Source: MAG-120531 sp029242825 (GTDB lineage: Bacteria > Bacteroidota > Bacteroidia > Flavobacteriales > Flavobacteriaceae). Taken from it: DNA of 11,007 bases. The stretch lies in contig JAQWTF010000108.1 in assembly GCA_029242825.1 (NCBI GenBank), forward strand, positions 1 to 11,007. Reading direction: 5' to 3'. Both the position numbers and the translations under genes were made by a program. This document shows positions 1 to 6,219 of this stretch, piece after piece; within the stretch, counting starts at the first letter, position 1; every line of letters starts with the position of its first letter. The notes below the pieces were generated by a model. The model was not told where the DNA came from. It saw only the letters and a program-made list of their open reading frames with translations, and did not search any database.

Positions 1-1
1 C

Positions 2-592
2 ATTGCTAATGACGCTATTGAACGCGTGATACTCAATGGAGAAGCCAGAGCCTATGGCTTGGAATTTTTACTCAAGAAAAACAGTGGTGCTTTCACAGGC
101 TGGCTGGCCTACACCTGGTCCAGATCTGAGCAGCGAACTCCCGGAAGAAATGCCATGGAGACAGGAATTAATCAAGGAAATTGGTATGTAACACCCTTTG
201 ACAAGACCCATGATTTATCTATTAACACTAGCTATGAGCTCAGTGCTAAATGGCAATTTAACGCCAATTTTTTATTCCAAACGGGGCAACCCACCAATTA
301 TCCAGTGGGCCAATATGAACTCAGGGGTCTTAATGTGCCTATTTTTGGCTTGCGGAATCAAGAACGACTTCCTGCTTACCACAGATTAGATATTTCTGCA
401 ACTTTAATACCCCAGAAGAATAAAGGCAGGAAGTTTCAGTCCGAATGGTCTTTTGGGATCTATAATTTGTATAATAGGAGAAATGCAGCGTCCATTAATT
501 TCCGTCAAAATGCCGACACTGGAAACAATGAGGCCTTGAGGACTTCTATTTTTGGGATCGTACCTTCTGCCACCTATAACTTTAAATTCTAG
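2..592 (+). CDS. TonB-dependent outer-membrane receptor, C-terminal part (5' end outside window)
   Basis: This is the last 196 residues of a large outer-membrane beta-barrel receptor. The reading frame is open from the first bases of the window, so the gene begins upstream. The visible part alternates short hydrophobic and aromatic strands with polar turns, contains the RLPAYHRLDISAT-type strand common near the end of Bacteroidetes TonB-dependent receptors, and ends in YNFKF with a terminal Phe, the usual signal for barrel insertion by the Bam machinery. Receptors of this family import nutrients or siderophores across the outer membrane using TonB energy. The plug, the carboxypeptidase-like N-terminal domain and the TonB box are not visible, so the substrate cannot be read. 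The DUF4249 lipoprotein gene starts four bases after the stop, which implies one transcript. Only the subfamily is uncertain. Confidence 0.85.
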   Translation: MANDAIERVILNGEARAYGLEFLLKKNSGAFTGWLAYTWSRSEQRTPGRNAMETGINQGNWYVTPFDKTHDLSINTSYELSAKWQFNANFLFQTGQPTNYPVGQYELRGLNVPIFGLRNQERLPAYHRLDISATLIPQKNKGRKFQSEWSFGIYNLYNRRNAASINFRQNADTGNNEALRTSIFGIVPSATYNFKF

Positions 593-596
593 CCAA

Positions 597-1430
597 ATGA
601 AATTCAGCAGCCACATACTTCTATTTGCGCTTATTATGAGTCTTTTCTCTTGCGAGGATGTCATTGAGGTATCCGTTCAAAACAGCACGCCTAGATTGGT
701 CATAGACGCCCAGTTCAACGTGTTTACCAAGGAAGAATCTCCTCGATTAGAAGGTGGTGTTAGGCTGTCTTTTTCTGCCAATTATTTTGATCAGGAGGTA
801 CCCATGGTAAAAGATGCCACCGTGGTGATTACTCACTTAGATTCTGGACGCGAATATCCCTTATTTTACAGTGATTCTGAGGGCTTGTTTCTTCCTGAAA
901 CCATCGATTTTTTAACCGATCTTCATTCAGACTATGAAATAAAAGTGGTGCACTCAGGGCAGACCTATATAGGCACTACTCAATTTATTCCAGTACCACC
1001 CATTTTAAAAGCAGAACAGGGTAATAAAACACTTTTCAGTGGAGACGAAACAGAAATTATATTGGCTTTTCAAGATTTTCCTGAACGAGAAGATTATTAC
1101 TTATACGACTTTGGACAAAATATATACAGGCCCATTGAAGATCGATTTTTTCAAGGAGAAGCATTTGTTTTTTCTCATTTCTACACCTCAGATGAGGTAG
1201 CTGTAGGAGATTTAATTACCATTAAAGCACATGGTGTATCTGTAGCGTACTACAATTATTTTAATCTTATCCTAAGTCTAACAGATGGGAATGGAGGGCC
1301 TTTTCAAAGCCTTCCAGCTAGTTCAAGAGGTAATATGGTCAATATCACTGAACCAGACAATTACCCTTTGGGTTTCTTCTTCATTTCTGAGTCTGATCAG
1401 CGACAGTTGCTTATTGAAGATTTGAATTAG
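597..1430 (+). CDS. DUF4249-type outer-membrane lipoprotein
   Basis: This is a 277-residue predicted lipoprotein. The ATG at 597 gives Met-Lys, a hydrophobic stretch (residues 7-17) and a lipobox LFSC with the lipidated cysteine at residue 19, followed by acidic residues (EDVIE). The frame is open further upstream into the receptor gene, but an earlier start would bury the signal peptide. The rest is beta-rich with no catalytic motif that I can see. The features YYLYDFGQNIYR in the middle and a C-terminal 'P-GFF-SES' region match my memory of the DUF4249 family, lipoproteins of unknown function encoded right after carboxypeptidase-like TonB-dependent receptors in Bacteroidetes. By analogy with SusD-type partners it may help capture or gate substrate for the receptor, but this is inference. 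It is probably co-transcribed with the receptor and followed by a likely terminator. The lipoprotein call is firmer than the family name. Confidence 0.8.
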   Translation: MKFSSHILLFALIMSLFSCEDVIEVSVQNSTPRLVIDAQFNVFTKEESPRLEGGVRLSFSANYFDQEVPMVKDATVVITHLDSGREYPLFYSDSEGLFLPETIDFLTDLHSDYEIKVVHSGQTYIGTTQFIPVPPILKAEQGNKTLFSGDETEIILAFQDFPEREDYYLYDFGQNIYRPIEDRFFQGEAFVFSHFYTSDEVAVGDLITIKAHGVSVAYYNYFNLILSLTDGNGGPFQSLPASSRGNMVNITEPDNYPLGFFFISESDQRQLLIEDLN

Positions 1431-1443
1431 CGCCCCTTTTTAC

Positions 1444-1466
1444 TAGCGGTTGAATGCTATTTTTTT
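1444..1466 (+). terminator. Likely intrinsic terminator of the receptor-DUF4249 operon
   Basis: A stem TAGCG/TGCTA (one G-T pair, six-base loop) is followed directly by seven T residues on the + strand, 13 bases after the DUF4249 stop codon. The stem is short, so strength is uncertain. The hairpin and T-tract overlap the last codons of the convergent monooxygenase gene. Confidence 0.5.
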
Positions 1467-2902
1467 AAATGGGCACCCCTGGGTGCATTGGATTCGTGAA
1501 GGACTTCTTCGCTGTGAAGAAATTGGGCAGCAGCAGCAGAATCAGTTACTTTTACCGCACTTCTTTTGAGCATTTCTGTTTCATAAGCTTTCAAAACTGT
1601 CTCACGAATGCCGTTTTTTTGCCATTCTGAATGTGCATGATAGCCTTTGGTAATACTTCTAGCCAACGACAAGGCGTCTAATAAAGCTTGGTTGGCCCCT
1701 TGTCCTTTAAAGGGACTCATAGGATGGGCCGCGTCTCCTATTAAGCTTATTTTTTCGTGTTTTTCTAAAATTTTGGGATCTAATACTGCTCGGTCGTATA
1801 CGGGATAGCCAGATATTTTTTCAAGTTCAGTAGCTGCAATTATTTCAGGAATAGGGCTATGCCATTGGGTGCGTTCACGAGCTATTTCCTTTAACTTTTT
1901 GGATCCAAGGGCTCGTAGTTTTTTTGCAGTGTCTTCTTTAATAGGAAAGCTCAATTGCCACATGACAGCGTTTTTGTCATAAGGCATGACGTAGATACGC
2001 TCTGCTCCATTAGCTGTCTGAAAAACAGTTTTACCATCTAATAAGTCTGGTGCTACCCCCTGAATTAGATCTGAGGAACAAATTCCTAGAATGACCATAC
2101 AGTCTAAATAATTCAAAGGCGATATTTGTGCTCCAATACTCCAATTTCTAACAGCACTTCTAATTCCGTCTGCACCCACCACGAGGTCTGTATAGTATTT
2201 TTTTAATTCCCCTTGAACCTTAAAATGAAGGACCATTTTCTCCTCATCCTCTTTTATGTCCATAAGTTCATGGTCCCAAAGTGGCTTATTTTCTTCATGA
2301 AGCTGCTCTAACAGAGATTTTCGCAACGATTGCCTGGATATGTGAATATTGTTGTGCCTCAATGGTTTTTTTGAGCGCTCTTCCTGCCACTTTCTCATGC
2401 CCCACTCTCCAATGACTTCTCCATTGGTATTATGGACCAAATGCCTGGTAGAAACCACACTTTCTTCTAAAGAAAGAATACCAAAAGCCTTTAGTGCTTT
2501 GCTAGCTTGTTGGAGCGTGAGTCCATAGCCCTGAGAACGCGCACTGAAATGAGCATCTTTCTCAAATAGTGTAAATGGAATGCCTCTGTGAAGGCAGGCC
2601 ACGCCTAATGCTACCCCTCCAATGCCCGCACCAACAATAGCTATATGAGGGTACTTTTCTGTATCTGTTACAGGAGCGGTTTGTGTTTTTATTAAACCAG
2701 ATCCGTTACATGCTTGGCATTTTTCAAAAACAGGACTTGGTTTTTCAGGGGTAGGACCTGTTTTATTGTTTTTCTGATATTCTTCTAGGGCTTTTTTATA
2801 AGCGAGGCGGATTTTTTTACGAAGCCTTTTATTTAGCTGCCCCAATCCTTTGCATTTTTCACAAATACACCAGTAATCTGTGTTATTGGGCTCTTTTTTC
2901 AC
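1457..2902 (-). CDS. FAD-dependent class A monooxygenase with N-terminal DnaJ-like cysteine motifs
   Basis: This is a 481-residue flavoprotein. From about residue 86 it has the PHBH-fold FAD monooxygenase layout: the dinucleotide-binding GAGIGG (91-96), the DG motif at 245-246 (VVGADGIRSAVR) and the GD motif at 389-390 (LIGDAAHPMSPFKGQGANQA), which binds the FAD ribityl and pyrophosphate. Such enzymes hydroxylate aromatic or polycyclic compounds using NAD(P)H and O2 (UbiH, TetX and salicylate hydroxylase relatives); the substrate cannot be assigned. Unusually, the first 75 residues carry two CxxCxGxG motifs (C14/C17 and C62/C65) of the kind that bind zinc in DnaJ, separated by a Lys/Glu-rich, probably helical linker. 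The start is a GTG directly after an in-frame TAA; the next Met codon lies far inside the FAD domain, so the extension is really part of the frame. A -7 promoter element lies about 30 bases upstream. It is divergent from a J-domain gene. The enzyme class is secure, the biological role unknown. Confidence 0.85.
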   Translation of the reverse strand: MKKEPNNTDYWCICEKCKGLGQLNKRLRKKIRLAYKKALEEYQKNNKTGPTPEKPSPVFEKCQACNGSGLIKTQTAPVTDTEKYPHIAIVGAGIGGVALGVACLHRGIPFTLFEKDAHFSARSQGYGLTLQQASKALKAFGILSLEESVVSTRHLVHNTNGEVIGEWGMRKWQEERSKKPLRHNNIHISRQSLRKSLLEQLHEENKPLWDHELMDIKEDEEKMVLHFKVQGELKKYYTDLVVGADGIRSAVRNWSIGAQISPLNYLDCMVILGICSSDLIQGVAPDLLDGKTVFQTANGAERIYVMPYDKNAVMWQLSFPIKEDTAKKLRALGSKKLKEIARERTQWHSPIPEIIAATELEKISGYPVYDRAVLDPKILEKHEKISLIGDAAHPMSPFKGQGANQALLDALSLARSITKGYHAHSEWQKNGIRETVLKAYETEMLKRSAVKVTDSAAAAQFLHSEEVLHESNAPRGAHLKK

Positions 2903-2931
2903 TTATGATGTATTTAATTCAGCTTAATAAG

Positions 2932-2939
2932 CAAATATA
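2932..2939 (-). promoter_or_regulatory. Candidate -7 promoter element of the monooxygenase gene
   Basis: Read on the minus strand this is TATATTTG, an exact match to the Bacteroidetes -7 consensus TAnnTTTG, 29 bases upstream of the GTG start. No convincing TTTG element was found at the expected -33 distance, so it rests on the -7 match alone. Confidence 0.45.
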
Positions 2940-3024
2940 ATAAGTATCACCGGAATGAAAAGGATCCATTTACTTCAATAGTCCAGAATAAACGACTAGC
3001 TTCGCGGCTTCTTAAAAAGGCTAT

Positions 3025-3474
3025 ATGAAACGCATTAATCAATACAAGAAATTATTTGGAGTCACAGGAGATTTAGAGCTTAAAGCGCTTAAAACTGCCT
3101 ACAGAAATTTGGTTAAAGAATGGCATCCTGATAAGTTTCAAGAAGGAGACCCTAAAAGAGAAGAAGCTGAATTACAGAGTAGGCTTATTATAGACGGCTA
3201 TCATTTTTTAGTGAGTATAGCACCCGAGACTATTGCAGGAAACTTAGACGCTTATACAGAAACCATTACAAATTCAGGTATTGCAGATTATTACCACAAA
3301 GGAATGCTCTTAGAAATTACTTTTTTAGACGGAACCACTTATGAGTATTTTGGAGTGAGTAAAGCCTTATATCATAAAATGATTCAATCAGATAAGCTAA
3401 ATAGATTCGCCAAACGAAATATTTATCCCAATCGCCTTTACAGAAAATCTAAACGCACTTTGAATGAGTCTTAA
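3025..3474 (+). CDS. Small J-domain protein with C-terminal KTSC domain
   Basis: This is a 149-residue soluble protein with two modules. Residues 1-65 form a J-domain: a helix with AYRNLVKEWHPDK carries the HPD tripeptide (34-36), which stimulates the ATPase of DnaK/Hsp70. Residues about 85-146 look like a KTSC domain, a short module first named from the C-terminus of some lysyl-tRNA synthetases; its central YxY motif is visible as Y106-E-Y108, followed by a helix and a basic tail (KRNIYPNRLYRKSKR). There is no glycine/phenylalanine region, zinc finger or client-binding domain, so it is not DnaJ itself. A role as a specialised Hsp70 co-chaperone, perhaps RNA- or ribosome-linked through KTSC, is inference. 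It is divergent from the monooxygenase bearing DnaJ-like cysteine motifs, and about 100 bases upstream of the helicase. No clear promoter was seen. Confidence 0.8.
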   Translation: MKRINQYKKLFGVTGDLELKALKTAYRNLVKEWHPDKFQEGDPKREEAELQSRLIIDGYHFLVSIAPETIAGNLDAYTETITNSGIADYYHKGMLLEITFLDGTTYEYFGVSKALYHKMIQSDKLNRFAKRNIYPNRLYRKSKRTLNES

Positions 3475-3480
3475 TTAGCC

Positions 3481-3506
3481 CCAAATTAGTTTTTATTTGG
3501 TTTAAC
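3481..3506 (+). terminator. Possible weak terminator after the J-domain/KTSC gene
   Basis: A perfect six-base stem CCAAAT/ATTTGG with an eight-base loop lies six bases after the stop codon and is followed by only a short TTTAA. The AT-rich stem and short T-run make this a weak candidate; read-through into the helicase gene is possible. Confidence 0.25.
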
Positions 3507-3550
3507 GGTAACAATCTACGTATTTGTGAAGCCTAAAGAAACAGTAGTAC

Positions 3551-3558
3551 TATCTTTA
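3551..3558 (+). promoter_or_regulatory. Candidate -7 promoter element of the DEAD-box helicase gene
   Basis: TATCTTTA differs from the TAnnTTTG consensus only at the last base and lies 14 bases before the helicase ATG. A TTTG lies upstream (3523-3526), but the 24-base spacing is longer than the 18 bases seen for the tRNA promoter in this window, so the -33 assignment is doubtful. Confidence 0.35.
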
Positions 3559-3572
3559 CTCAAAACAATTTT

Positions 3573-4913
3573 ATGTCCATTAAGTTTTCTGATTTAGGAA
3601 TTTCTCCACTAGTACAAAAAGGCCTTCAGGACTTACAAATTTCTGAACCCACTTTTATTCAAAAGAAAGCCATTCCAGTGGTGCTTCATCAAAATGAAGA
3701 CCTAGTGGCTTTGGCTAAAACTGGAACAGGAAAAACAGCTGCCTTTGGTTTGCCTTTGTTGGACCAAATAGATATTAAAAAAAATCATGTTCAAGTAGTT
3801 ATATTAGCGCCAACCAGAGAGTTGGGACAACAGATTCACACTAACTTGGAGGGCTATGCTGCGCATCTTTCATCAGTTTCTATTGCTTCTCTCTGTGGAG
3901 GAATCCCTATTAAGCCACAGATAGAGCGCTTAAAATTGCCTACTCAAATAGTGGTAGCCACTCCTGGTAGATTGATAGATTTAATAGGGCGTGGGGCCAT
4001 ATCTTTAAACAAGATTTCTTATTTGGTTTTAGATGAGGCAGATGAGATGGTTCGTAATTTTGAGCAAGATTTAGAGCACCTAATTAAAGAGGTTCCAAAG
4101 AAAAGAAGGACGTTGTTATTTACAGCGACCCTTACGGGAGCTGTAAAGCAATTAGTACAAAACTATATGTCTAAACATGTAGTGCAAATAGAAGACCATA
4201 CGGAGGGATCCGTAAATCTTGGTATTGAGCACCATTATACAGTGGTGACCCCAATAGAAAAACTAGATGTATTAATGCATTTTTTGAGCAGTAGGGTAGG
4301 GCAACGCGGTTTAATCTTTTGTAAAACTAAAGCGGCTGTGAATAAGCTAGGTAAGAATTTAGCGATTCATAAATTTTCTTCCGGTCTTATTCATGGAAGC
4401 CTAACCCAAGGGATTCGAGATAGAATTATGGGGCAGTTTAGAGAGGGGCACATAGATATTTTGGTAGCCACTGATTTGGCTGCTAGGGGAATAGATGTAA
4501 AAGAAATTTCCTATGTAGTCCATTATCATTTGCCTGACACTTATGATACTTATGTTCACAGAAGTGGTAGAACAGCTCGGGCTGGAGCAAAAGGATTTTC
4601 ATGGGCTATAATTCAAGAAGAAGAGCTTGCAGATATTCCACATTTTGAACAGGAATTAGACCTTACTTTTACAGCACTCAAAAAAGGAGATGCTAAGAGT
4701 ATAGAGGAAAATAAAGGATTGCTTTGGGCTAAAAAAATATTTAAAACCAAACCGAATCACGAAATATCTCCTTCCTTTAGAGCACAAATTGGAACTGTTT
4801 TTCATCACCTGACCAAAGAAGAGCTCATAGATAAATTATTGGCAGACTACGTGATGAATTCAAAGGCTCTACTCACAGACAAAGCAGCTGTAAAAAAGAG
4901 AAAAAAGCGCTAG
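3573..4913 (+). CDS. DEAD-box ATP-dependent RNA helicase
   Basis: This 446-residue protein has the complete DEAD-box motif set: an N-terminal aromatic (F5) and Q-motif glutamine (Q30), motif I AKTGTGKT (48-55), Ia PTRELGQQ, GG, Ib TPGR, II DEAD (154-157), III TAT, IV GLIFCKTK, V ATDLAARGID and VI HRSGRTARAG (from H329). It unwinds or remodels RNA duplexes using ATP, typically in ribosome assembly, cold adaptation or mRNA turnover. The motif VI variant (Ser and Ala where many bacterial proteins have Ile and Gly) resembles that of ribosome-assembly helicases. After the RecA2 core, about 90 residues end in a lysine/arginine-rich tail (KKRKKR), probably for RNA binding; no DbpA-type RNA-binding domain is obvious. 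It is monocistronic or weakly linked to the J-domain gene upstream, and convergent with rlmF with a 26-base gap. Paralogue names (rhlE, deaD, cshA) cannot be decided from sequence alone. Confidence 0.93.
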   Translation: MSIKFSDLGISPLVQKGLQDLQISEPTFIQKKAIPVVLHQNEDLVALAKTGTGKTAAFGLPLLDQIDIKKNHVQVVILAPTRELGQQIHTNLEGYAAHLSSVSIASLCGGIPIKPQIERLKLPTQIVVATPGRLIDLIGRGAISLNKISYLVLDEADEMVRNFEQDLEHLIKEVPKKRRTLLFTATLTGAVKQLVQNYMSKHVVQIEDHTEGSVNLGIEHHYTVVTPIEKLDVLMHFLSSRVGQRGLIFCKTKAAVNKLGKNLAIHKFSSGLIHGSLTQGIRDRIMGQFREGHIDILVATDLAARGIDVKEISYVVHYHLPDTYDTYVHRSGRTARAGAKGFSWAIIQEEELADIPHFEQELDLTFTALKKGDAKSIEENKGLLWAKKIFKTKPNHEISPSFRAQIGTVFHHLTKEELIDKLLADYVMNSKALLTDKAAVKKRKKR

Positions 4914-4939
4914 TAGAAGCTTGCTTACGAATGAGGGTC

Positions 4940-5812
4940 TTAGAACCACCAAGCGACTATTCTGCTCATTTTATTTCCTATTTCCATAGGAATTAATAAG
5001 TGGTTTGCCCCAGCTTTTTTGAGTGATTTTTCAATGACAGTGATGCTTTCTGATTTTGAAATGAGCGAAGAGAACACCTTCACTTGTTTTTTAAATACCA
5101 GGCTTTCTTTGATTAACCGCTTAATAAAAAGGGCTTCCCCGCCATTGCACCAAAGTTCATTAGCTTGCCCTTCAAAGTTTAGAAGTTCTGAAGGACTATT
5201 CAATCCACTGCCTAAATTCCGATGTTTTTTAATAGACCCTTTAAGTGCTTCTTCCTTAGAACTGTGAAAAGGAGGGTTACAGACTGAAAAATCAAAGGAA
5301 TCATTGGGTTGAATCATGTGCTTGAAAAGAAACTGTTTGTTCTCTTGAAGGCGAATTTCAATTCGATCATTTAAAGCCTTAGATCGCTGAATATTTTTGT
5401 GGGCAATTTCTACCGCTTTTGCATCGCTCTCTGCACCAACCATAGACCAACCAAAATGTTGGGCACCTAGTATGCAATAAATAGCATTGGCTCCTGAGCC
5501 CATATCTAATCCCTTTAAAGGCTTTTTTGTGCTTACATTAAATCTTTTTAAAAGAAAATCTCTTAAGAAAAGTAGGTAGTCTAAACGCCCAGGAACCGGA
5601 GGAATGAGGTATCCTTTGGGTAACACATAATCCTCTAATGAGTAATCTGACAGTAACATGGCTTTATTTAATGCATAAACGGCGTTTGAATCACTGAAAT
5701 GGATCGTTTCCTGACCAGAAGGATTTAAAACCACATGATTTTTAAGCGGCTCATAAGCCTCTATATACTTGGTGAAATTGTAGGGATGCTGGTATGGATT
5801 GTCTAGATGCAC
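4940..5812 (-). CDS. rlmF: 23S rRNA (adenine-1618-N6)-methyltransferase RlmF
   Basis: RlmF uses S-adenosylmethionine to methylate N6 of A1618 in 23S rRNA. With the chosen start the product is 290 residues (E. coli RlmF is 308). Visible features are a family-typical opening (HLDNPYQHPYNF), the PKGYLIPPVPGRLDYL segment, SAM-binding motif I (LDMGSGAN, 102-109), an acidic 'GAES' strand end and the catalytic NPPF (179-182), where N6-adenine methyltransferases hold the target base. I chose the GTG at 5812 because it gives MHLDNPYQ, aligning with the family's usual MHPxNxHQ start. A second GTG at 5851 would give 303 residues but directly abuts the tRNA terminator's T-tract. The frame stays open through tRNA-Leu, so longer starts are artefacts. 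A TATCTTTA element lies five bases before the chosen start, which would give a nearly leaderless mRNA; the alternative is tRNA read-through. Confidence 0.9.
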   Translation of the reverse strand: MHLDNPYQHPYNFTKYIEAYEPLKNHVVLNPSGQETIHFSDSNAVYALNKAMLLSDYSLEDYVLPKGYLIPPVPGRLDYLLFLRDFLLKRFNVSTKKPLKGLDMGSGANAIYCILGAQHFGWSMVGAESDAKAVEIAHKNIQRSKALNDRIEIRLQENKQFLFKHMIQPNDSFDFSVCNPPFHSSKEEALKGSIKKHRNLGSGLNSPSELLNFEGQANELWCNGGEALFIKRLIKESLVFKKQVKVFSSLISKSESITVIEKSLKKAGANHLLIPMEIGNKMSRIVAWWF

Positions 5813-5851
5813 AGCCGTAAAGATAGGAGAATTAATGATTTTAGAGGGCAC

Positions 5852-5885
5852 AAAAAAAACCTCCAACCAATAAAGGTTGAAGGTT
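5852..5885 (-). terminator. Intrinsic terminator of the tRNA-Gly/tRNA-Leu unit
   Basis: On the minus strand, CCTTCAACC pairs with GGTTGGAGG (nine pairs, one G-U, loop TTTATT) and runs into eight T residues; flanking AA/TT can extend the stem. It begins seven bases after the tRNA-Leu discriminator base. On the + strand the stem has a C-A mismatch, so it is built for minus-strand transcription. It sits just upstream of rlmF. Confidence 0.85.
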
Positions 5886-5891
5886 CTAATG

Positions 5892-5975
5892 TACTCGAGG
5901 CGGGACTTGAACCCGCACGGACTAATGTCCATTGGATTTTAAGTCCAACGTGTCTACCAATTCCACCACTCGAGC
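5892..5975 (-). tRNA. tRNA-Leu (UAA anticodon)
   Basis: This 84-base class II tRNA has acceptor GCTCGAG pairing with CTCGAGT (G-U at 1:72), the leucine-typical TGGTGGAATTGGTAGACACG D-arm, anticodon stem TTGGA/TCCAA with loop CTTAAAA (anticodon TAA, reading UUA), a long variable arm GGAC-ATTA-GTCC, and T-arm GCGGG-TTCAAGT-CCCGC. The discriminator is A, as expected for leucine. The bases that follow are CAT, so CCA is not encoded and must be added by the nucleotidyltransferase. It is the second gene of the unit, behind tRNA-Gly and in front of the terminator. Confidence 0.97.
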
Positions 5976-6003
5976 CTAATTGCTCGCGCAATATGGACGG
6001 TTA

Positions 6004-6078
6004 TGGAGCGAAAAAAGGGATTCGAACCCTCGACCTCCACCTTGGCAAGGTGATGCTCTACCCCTGAGCTACTTTCGC
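6004..6078 (-). tRNA. tRNA-Gly (GCC anticodon)
   Basis: Acceptor GCGAAAG pairs with TTTTCGC (one G-U), D-stem GCTC/GAGC, anticodon stem TCACC/GGTGG (one U-G) with loop TTGCCAA (anticodon GCC, reading GGC and GGU), and T-arm GAGGG-TTCGAAT-CCCTT. The body is 72 bases with discriminator T, followed by CCA in the DNA, so here the 3' CCA appears to be encoded. It is the first gene after the tRNA promoter, 28 bases before tRNA-Leu. Confidence 0.97.
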
Positions 6079-6100
6079 GTTTTATATATTTAAAGATCGT

Positions 6101-6116
6101 GCATTACTGCTAATGC
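6101..6116 (-). other. Perfect hairpin in the tRNA leader
   Basis: GCATTA-GCAG-TAATGC on the minus strand is a perfect six-base stem with a four-base loop, lying at or within a few bases of the predicted transcription start and 22 bases upstream of tRNA-Gly. It has no T-tract, so it is not a terminator. It could protect or direct processing of the 5' leader of the tRNA precursor, or be a DNA-level operator; neither is shown. Confidence 0.5.
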
Positions 6117-6121
6117 GAGGG

Positions 6122-6151
6122 CAAATTTAAGACTTTTATCTAAAACCCAAA
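6122..6151 (-). promoter_or_regulatory. Bacteroidetes promoter of the tRNA-Gly/tRNA-Leu unit
   Basis: On the minus strand TTTG, an 18-base spacer and TAAATTTG match the Bacteroidetes -33 (TTTG) and -7 (TAnnTTTG) consensus exactly. The predicted start is about 35-40 bases upstream of tRNA-Gly. This is the best promoter in the window and supports the assignment to Bacteroidetes. Confidence 0.8.
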
Positions 6152-6219
6152 GTAAAAATGAATAAAATTAAATAAAATAAAGGGCTCTTTTTTTAAGTCA
6201 GTCATAAAGGCTCTGAACC

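Noticed and set aside
552..596. Longer start for the DUF4249 protein inside the receptor gene
   Set aside because: It would put 15 polar and mixed residues ahead of a clear lipoprotein signal peptide.
1471..1490. Hairpin GCACCC-GGGTGC near the end of the monooxygenase gene as its terminator
   Set aside because: On the minus strand it is followed by CCATTTAAAAAAA rather than a T-run, and it lies inside the coding sequence (NAPRGAH).
5813..5932. Longer N-terminus for RlmF starting near 5932
   Set aside because: It would translate part of tRNA-Leu and the terminator hairpin, and it lies before the family's conserved start.
5803..6067. Short open frames on both strands across the tRNA genes, with peptides such as SSGGIGRH or GLEPARTN
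   Set aside because: These are the well-known false proteins obtained by translating tRNA genes; both tRNAs fold completely.
6180..6216. Two near-copies of AAAGGGCTCT / AAAGGCTCTG downstream of mutS as a terminator
   Set aside because: They are direct, not inverted, repeats; only a four-base stem (AAGG/CCTT) can form and no T-run follows it on the mutS strand.
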